Assembly (NCBI GenBank): GCA_037102815.1
Contig: BTPP01000002.1
Location: 1,488,001-1,552,000 of the forward strand
From: Neurospora intermedia
Lineage: Eukaryota; Ascomycota; Sordariomycetes; Sordariales; Sordariaceae
Length of the DNA: 64,000 nt
Direction: 5' to 3'
Both the position numbers and the translations under genes were made by a program. Under the pieces are notes generated by a model that made no database searches, was not told the DNA's origin, and was given only the letters and a program-made list of their open reading frames with translations. Positions 57,501 through 64,000 of this stretch are shown here, piece by piece (the stretch's first letter is position 1; the number at the start of each line of letters is the position of its first letter).

Positions 57501-58838
57501 AAACCAGAAATAGTGTACGTGTATGGGGCTTAGATGCTTACTTGTACATAGCTCGAAGCGAGGCTGGAAACCTTGATATCAAAACAAACGATACCCGAAG
57601 TGAACCCTCTGGTTAACCTCTTCGGCATGTCCTCCACTCCACTGCAGCATCAAAGCTGCATTTGATCCTTCAAAGACGAAACGTTGATGTGGCACGCTGA
57701 CACCAGGCTTGATGCTAGGTGCGAACGGCGCTACGAGGATCCCTCCCTCCACCTTTCCGCCGCTCGAGGGAGTGTACTATGTATGGTACAATACATTAGG
57801 CGTCATTCCCTATCTTTATCTATTATCTCTCCTTCCATTGTCACTGGCGTCCTTCCGGGACCATCGTTCCCAGTGTAAATAGTAATCAGGTTGGATAAAC
57901 AATTACCCAAACCAGACCAGACCAGACCAGGAAATGGTGACCGAATGAGAGCCTCATAGAAACGTGGATTTCCCAAAAAGACTCTCTTCTGGTGTCACGC
58001 CGGCCACGTTCCGGAATACTGGCCTGTACCAAACAGCTCTCTCTGATAAACACATGTCTGTGACGGCGCAGGTCCTTCAAGGACTGGACAAGCAAAGCAC
58101 AGAAAGAAAGGCTGTAGTAGGAATGAATGAAACGCTTCCCCGAGAGCCTGCCTACCCAGGTCTAAAGGAGGCGAGCTGCGATACGGGGACATCCGTCGTG
58201 TCCTCGTGGGATTGGAAGCCTTATGTGTGTTTCTTTTAGACGTAGACATCCCGGTGTCCACTGGCATTCATTCCCACGTCTGAATGTATGTATGTAACGC
58301 TGAATGGGACAAATCTGTAAAAACCCTAGCTGCATGCATATGCGCGCGGTCGATCTGCGAGAGATTCCTATTCGACGCCTATTGAAGGTGAAAAGGACTG
58401 CCGCCCTCCGGTTCGAGACCTGTCAAAGGTGCTTTATCTTACTTTGTTGTTGGAAGATGATAGGCTTCGTGGCAATTCAATAGTAAGTAATGCGAGTCGA
58501 ATATGTATGGGGACGATCATCAAAATGATTTGGATATTCCAACAGACAGACCAATCTTCGACCGCGATTAGCGATGAGGCTCTATGAGAAACGAGGGGGT
58601 TGGCCAAACTGACGGCGGGGACGCAGGAGATTGGGAATCGTCTGGAGGGCAATGGGAACAACAGCCCAGTCGGGAAGGCGACTTCGAGTTTGGGATGTGA
58701 TGGGGGGAAATATACTTCTATATCACCACCCTCTCTCTGCTTGTCCAAGATCTCCCAAGACGGCAGCTTTCTTGACTTTGTCTGACTTTTTCCAACTCGG
58801 ATCATCTAACAAACACAACCAACCCATGTCGGTCGGCC
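56958..58838. other. Intergenic 1.9 kb
   Basis: This lies between the phospholipase D gene and the membrane-protein gene. It contains A-rich tracts including a 54-base A run (57446-57499) and small direct repeats (ACCAG at 57911-57930). No gene is supported. Confidence 0.45.
57446..57499. repeat. A54 homopolymer tract
   Basis: Fifty-four uninterrupted A follow GAGAG. The length is likely unstable and may not be accurate in the assembly. Confidence 0.9.
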
Positions 58839-61542
58839 ATGGATCTTCGTCATTTCTTCGTTACCTTTCTCTTCGTCGTCTGCGCGTGGGCGGCCAAAAA
58901 CACCGACGAGGTCCGTGAGTTCATCTACGATAATCGCGGTAATAAAACCGTCCTGAACGAGAAACCCGCTCCGCCATGGGTGAGTTCGCCAACCGTCCGG
59001 GGTACCGGTGATATCATCATATCATGCTTGGTGACCTTGATTGCCTGCGCCTATACTGCTATTCATCCGACTGTACCACCTGGAGGCTCTGGCAAGAGGA
59101 GCTTCACGCTCATCAAAGCCGCCCTGGTGCTGGTGGCACTTATGTGTCCTGAGGCCGTGTTCGCACTTGCTTTCCAGGAGTATCTTGACGCCCGAAGACT
59201 GAAGAAGACGCTCAAGGAAATCATCAAGAAAGGAAACAAGGTACGCGAACGGAAAGACTTACTTGACATGAGTGAAGATGCTAACCCTTCGTGTGTAGGA
59301 GGCCCTGGATATAGTTAATGAAATCATCAAAACCAAAGAGAGAGGCAATGAGGTATACGAACGGAAAGACCTACTTAACATGAGTGAAGATGCTAACCCT
59401 TCGCATAGGAGGCACTAGCCATGGCCCTATTCAATAAAATCATCAAGACCAGAGAGCAAGAGAATAAGGTATGCGGACAGCAAGACCTACTTGACGGAAG
59501 CAAAGATGCTAATCCTTCGTATAGGAGGCCCTGGCCATACGCGAGAAAATCATTAACAGCAAAGAGAAAGGCAATGAGGTACGCGAACGGAAAGACGTAC
59601 ATGACGTAAATATCGACGCTAATCCTTCGTGTAGGAATTCCTTGTCATGTTCGATGGAATTATCAAAACCATAGAGAAATGCAATAAGGTATGCGAGCGG
59701 AAAGACCTACTTGACGCAAGTAAAGATACTAACCCTTCTTTGTGTAGGAGGCCCTGGCCATGGTCGATATGAAGTACTGTTACTTCGTTGTCATGGGTGG
59801 CCTGCAGGTCGACATTTCCGACATCAAACCGTCAGACCATGTCCAGTTTTACTTCCATGGCCACAACATGCCCTCAACGCTTCCTCTCTCAGCCGACGGA
59901 GTGATTGAGCTTGCCAGGCTGGGGTCTGGGTACCTGGAAAGACTCCTGGTTGAGCCCACAGTGATAGAAGACAAAAGCAAAGGGGCATTGGTGCAAAAAT
60001 GCGTAGTTCTCGTCCAAGTCACTTGGATGGGGATCCAGTGCATTGCCAGAAAAGCTGCGGGGTATCCCGTTTCTCTTTTGGAATTGCACACCTTTGGCCA
60101 CGTTCTGGTTGCAATGTTACTATACCTGTGTTGGTTAAAAGTGAGTTTGCCTCTCCATCATACGTGATTTTCGTCCCTTTTTTTCGACAGGCATCCCCGC
60201 TGCTTCGTGACTAACACGTCTACAGAAACCCCTTGACGTGCGACAACCAGTCTTCGTTAACCCTGTCGACTTCAAAGACGAGCCAACTAGAGAAGGCTTT
60301 CAAGATGCATTAGCACTCATGGTTCAGGAACAGTTCTGTGACCTACAGAATCTCACTGGCTTCCTAAATCTGAAGTGGAAACAAGAAAACCTGGACAAAT
60401 CGAACGCTTCCAAGGAAAAGGATGGTCGGAACTCTCCCAAAGAAAAGACGGCCCGGATTGTTGTAAATCAGATGGCCCAAGAATCGACGCCCCTGTCTAC
60501 CCCAGCAGAACAACCTGATCAGTACATAGGACCGGGAAAGTCGACAACGGGCTCACAGGACTCAGTCCCGTCACTTCCAATCGAGGAAGTAAACGTACCG
60601 TGGGATCCGGAAACCTTCGATCTGGGTGTTAACAAGTATCTTCCATGTGGATTCGGCCACATGCCCGTGTCCCAGAAGCCGAACTGGAAATGTATTTGGA
60701 CTGGTGCGGATGACTGGCGAGTTGACTTGAGGAAGGCGTCCGGCTTCAAACGCAGAGAAGAAGACGATCTTCCAATCCGTCTTACCCGAACCGATCGTCG
60801 CCGCGCAGAAAGAGCAGCGAGACACATCAAGGTTGTTGAGGAACTGTACGGCATCGATCCAGTCGAGCAACCAGAGCCCTACGCTTACAAAAGACATGGA
60901 TCGTCAGGCCAACATTGTCGGTATACCGACCGTGGATACAGGCGGGGGTTCCAAACACTCAGGTTTGAGGTCGACAAACTCAATCCACTTGCTGTCAGCC
61001 AGAAGGGTGGTGCCCAACGTGACAGCGAAAACTCCAACCTGAAAACCATTGATGCCAATCGCCAGAAACTACTCGAGGAAGTTACTCCCAGACTCATCGT
61101 CCAGTACGCCGCCTTCCTAGACGCCACCTTCAGCGGCTTCAGCAAAACAAGCTACTTCGTCTGCGTCATGGTTGGTGCCTCCGTTGGCGCTATCCACCTA
61201 GCAGCCTGGGACTCCGTCTTTCCTACAAGAGTGGAGAGTATCATTTGGAGGATAGCGAGTCTCCTGATGATGGCTACCGTTCCTGTTGGTCTGATCTATC
61301 GCTTTCAAATTATCTTTATTCAGCGGTATAACTTCCAGAATTTCCGGCTGGGTTATCAGACATCCCATGTTTGGCGCGTTGGGTTCCTCGCCGCGTGGTA
61401 TTTCTTTTTGATTATAATATCCATAGTGGTGTTCGTTACTGTGCGGGGGTATCTCATTGTGGAATCGTTTATCAGTGTTCGCTATATGGCTTATGGTGTT
61501 TATTTTGTTCCGGACTGGCTGCAGATCTTCCCACACATCTGA
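58839..61542 (+). CDS. Multipass membrane protein with tandem duplicated mini-exons
   Basis: Seven exons, all phase 0: 58839-59240, 59299-59352, 59409-59468, 59525-59578, 59635-59688, 59748-60140 and 60226-61542; 777 residues. Residues 1-18 form a signal peptide. Two hydrophobic helices follow (about 58-78 and 88-112). Exons 2-5 each code one 18-20 residue helix-like unit (EALAIREKIINSKEKGNE is exon 4). Exon 6 holds a conserved block ending SLLELHTFGHVLVAMLLYLC and joins to KPLDVRQPVF in exon 7, a junction I recognise from a widespread family of uncharacterised ascomycete membrane proteins. Exon 7 carries a long cytoplasmic part and about four C-terminal helices (residues 649-772). No enzymatic motif is seen. 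Annotation pipelines may miss the mini-exons. Confidence 0.8.
59220..59765 (+). repeat. Tandem exon-intron array (about 110-bp units)
   Basis: Five consecutive introns (58, 56, 56, 56 and 59 bp) share one sequence theme: a GTAYRCG or GTATGCG donor, ACGGAAAGACCTACTTGAC-like body, GATGCTAACCCTTCG branch region and TAG acceptor. They alternate with homologous exons of 54, 60, 54 and 54 bp. The 3' end of exon 1 (EIIKKGNK) and the 5' end of exon 6 (EALAMVD) match the unit edges, so the duplication breakpoints lie inside those exons. Confidence 0.92.
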
Positions 61543-61983
61543 GTAAGCAGTGTCATTTGGGGGATCGGGTGTGGTGGTTATGAATTTGGGATTTTCGACT
61601 GGTGTTCGTGATCGCGAGTTGTTGGTTTACCCTTGGCAAATAATGTCATACTTCATGCGGGACAAAGTCAGGTGCTTCCATCTGTCAGGGTCGTTTGTCG
61701 CAGGACGTCTGGTGATACGGAAGGTGGTAGTTAAGCTTGCTGTGGGTAAAACAGCGCGCTCACTTGTATGCAAAAGAATAAGGAACCACTGATGATAGCC
61801 CTTCATCGTGTTTGCATCAGCTTAGTTGCCAGGCTTTAGTGCCATGACAAGGCCGGATCAACATTCGAGCTCCATATCCAGCTATAGTCCTGCGCACCGT
61901 TACTTTGCTGTCCAAGGCTGCCAGCAACTACGCGCCCATCGGTGACAGAGTCGCTGTGCGATTCAAGAAAAGCTGTGTTCATG
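61543..61983. other. Intergenic: convergent 3' regions
   Basis: This lies between the membrane-protein gene and the transcription-factor gene. Nothing is recognised. Confidence 0.5.
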
Positions 61984-64000
61984 TTAGAGAAGTCTCACTT
62001 CGAGTCGGCCGCATATCAACTTGCCCTGTTCAAAGTCAAAGAGTGCCTGCGTGGTCGCGAGATCTTCGTAGAAGCCGGAATAGGGATCCTCGGACGTAAC
62101 AAGGGGGTCCTGCGTTACGAGCATATCTACCGCTTGTGCTTGACCTTTTTGCATCGATGCTGAAGCACAAGAGGGGACTATCTCTGGCGCGTTGTGTTCG
62201 TTACACCCAGCAGACGCACGAGAGGCTGCGGCAACCTCCTGTCTAGCCTCGATCTCAACACGCGGCGGGTCTGGAAGAAGCGGTACGTTCAACATCTCAT
62301 CCCTCTCCTTCTGCAACACAAGCGACATCAGTTTCTTCGAGACAGTCAGGCCTTGTGAAGTGACGATGCTCTTGCCTGTGAGTCGGGACTGCATCTCCAT
62401 CAGCCGTCGAAGTCCCATTTTGCAGTCATGGGATGTTTGGCTCATCGTATTGAGGCTAGCTAAGATGGACAGTGTGATGGCAGCCGTCAAAAGATGCAGC
62501 AGATGAACGCGACAGCATACGTAGCTCCGGCGTCGTGCACAAGAGGCAGGGAGCAAATGTCGGAGATCTGCAATGCAGCAGTCTGGCATGCTCGGACGGA
62601 TGCTTGGCACGGGTCTGAACAGTCTGGCGGAGGAGGCGCGTTAGCCTGATGACTGTCTGGCAGTGCTAACCTATATTTCAACAAAGGTCTGTGGATGAGG
62701 ATCCTTGCGTTCTCGAAAGCAAGCTTCAGAGAAAGTGTCTGTAGGGGAAAAAGGTAGTGGAAGCATGCTTTTGAACATGGCCCGGCGGCGCCAGCAAGAT
62801 AGTCTCTGCAAGGCGCCACCGCACCCACTGGCATTTGGTCCAAATGTAGCTGCTGAGGAAGCTCCAAACGCCATGTATCTAGCGTCCGGTCGAGGACGGC
62901 TACGTTTTCGACTAGTTTGCGCATGCGATCCGAGGTGTTTGTGCGGCGAGCTGGTTTCTGTGGAGGACTTCGGTCGCCCAGGCTATACAGCTTCAGCAAT
63001 GCCGTCCGCACGATGATCGATAGTCGTACTATAGCGACCTTGTACGAAAGCAAGGTTGCCTGGCCCGTGATACGCCGCTCATGTGCATCCCATGTCGGAT
63101 CTGCGGATCTGACAGGGTATTGATGGAGCAGCTCGATATCGCAATCGTCGTCGTTGATACTCAGCGGGTAGCCATACAGCATAGAGCAGAAGGTTTCGAT
63201 CTCGTATACAGCCCACCAGCATCGCTTCCTTGATTCCTCTGCGCGTTGCCTGGGGTCGTCCAGGTCGGGAACTGCCACTGTTTGCTGGCTCGATCTGCGA
63301 TGCAGTTTTAATGCCTGAGCGATACGCAGAGCCCACCCGCAGACGGGCCAAGCTAGCTGAGGCTGTCCATGGTACAGATAGTAGCTGCCTAGGAGGACGC
63401 AAGTTTGGACCGCCTCCAACGAGCCCTCAGCCGCGATGTCCAGAAGTCCTGTACGTAGCGGTCTGAGCAGGCGCTCCTGAAGCGAAAGAGTTTCTTCGCC
63501 AAGACGTGACAGCGTCGCCGTCTGACTGGGATCCAGGTAGCTCAGGCTAAGAATACAGACGGCGAGGTAAACACCCAAGAAAGCCGTTGGGACGCTTCGA
63601 CTCTGAGGCGCCGTTCTGGTCTCATCATACAGTTGCTGAGCTTGAAGTCGAAAGTCGCCCTGGTGGAACACAAGCACGAACCAGTGGATGCGGTCAAAGT
63701 AGTTGTTCACGAGCATAGTAGCGATGTCGGGGGCGGGCAAAGCGGACAGCATCCCCTGTCTTGTAGCGTTAGTCTCGGTAGCATGCGTCGGACCTCCGCG
63801 CTGTCCCAAAGACGTATCCGATGCTGAGCTTTGCGATGTACCGTCTTCCAGATCATGGCGAGGGGCCGAAAATGCCGAGACCTCTGCCGCATCTGGCGAG
63901 GTGGTGTTATGCTGTTGGAAAGCCTTGGGCGCACGTTAGCGTGACAAGCTACAGAAAGACAGGTCATACGTAGCTCTCACCTCGTCCAGGTACATTGACG
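61984..64000 (-). CDS. Fungal-specific transcription factor, C-terminal part, with apparent frameshift
   Basis: The gene enters from the right edge. A short exon (64000-63981, ending MYLDE) joins through a 57-bp intron (63980-63924; GCTAAC branch) to a long frame beginning AFQQHNTT at 63923. It contains the fungal_trans middle-homology region of Zn(II)2Cys6 factors: YFDRIHWFVLVFHQGDF, LLGSYYLYHGQPQLAWPVCG, KRCWWAVYEIETFCSMLYG and PLSINDDDCD. This frame stops at TGA 62489-62487 just after YAVAFICCIF. Good sequence resumes in another frame (LLTAAITLSILASLN onward) and runs to TAA at 61986-61984. Either one base is lost in the T4 run at about 62491-62494 or a 65-bp intron (GTATGC to CTAG) removes the region. 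The DNA-binding cluster would lie beyond the window. Confidence 0.72.

Noticed and set aside
58400-58420. GGTTCGAGACC resembling a tRNA B box
   Set aside because: No A box at the right distance and no cloverleaf stems.

Overview
The window is nuclear DNA of a filamentous ascomycete, almost certainly Neurospora or a very close relative such as Sordaria. Genes carry short introns (about 50-110 bp) with GTRNGT donors, CTAAC/CTAAT branch sites and YAG acceptors. One gene is an alternative oxidase whose spliced product is 362 residues with two introns, as in Neurospora AOD-1, and a CGG-N7-CGG element of the kind described for aod-1 control lies 170 bp upstream. I worked out exon structures by hand from splice signals and reading-frame continuity. 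Nothing was aligned by computer.

Layout, left to right: the C-terminal end of an ENA-type Na+ ATPase; dolichol-phosphate mannose synthase (dpm1); a FabG-like SDR; a SAC3/GANP-family protein; a secreted CFEM protein; an MFS transporter; a membrane-anchored histidine-acid-phosphatase-like protein; a peroxisomal 2,4-dienoyl-CoA reductase ending in SKL; a Rad60/Esc2-like SUMO-like-domain protein; PNO1; an MDM31/32-family mitochondrial protein; eIF3j; aod-1; a CRZ1-type zinc-finger factor; and a DUF7053-like protein.

A 4.2 kb gene-poor interval follows. It contains a 561-bp element bounded by near-perfect 31-bp inverted repeats. Next is a giant gene (about 2,800 residues) encoding a disordered, highly charged protein built from several families of short repeats. 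After it come a secreted TNT-type NADase, a HET-C2-like glycolipid transfer protein, a phospholipase D, an unusual multipass membrane protein whose middle is made of tandemly duplicated 54-60 bp exons and their introns, and the C-terminal part of a fungal-type transcription factor with an apparent frameshift.

Most genes are housekeeping and share no operon-like logic. Two regions stand out as possibly undescribed. The first is the tandem exon-intron array at about 59.2-59.8 kb: the whole exon plus intron unit is repeated five times with phase kept, in units of about 110 bp that fall below the usual size threshold for RIP. The second is the giant repeat protein at 38.0-47.1 kb: Trp/Lys repeats, a triplicated TPRRFT module inside a coiled coil, aromatic-glycine patches, and two frame-preserving introns that hold nearly all of its cysteines.
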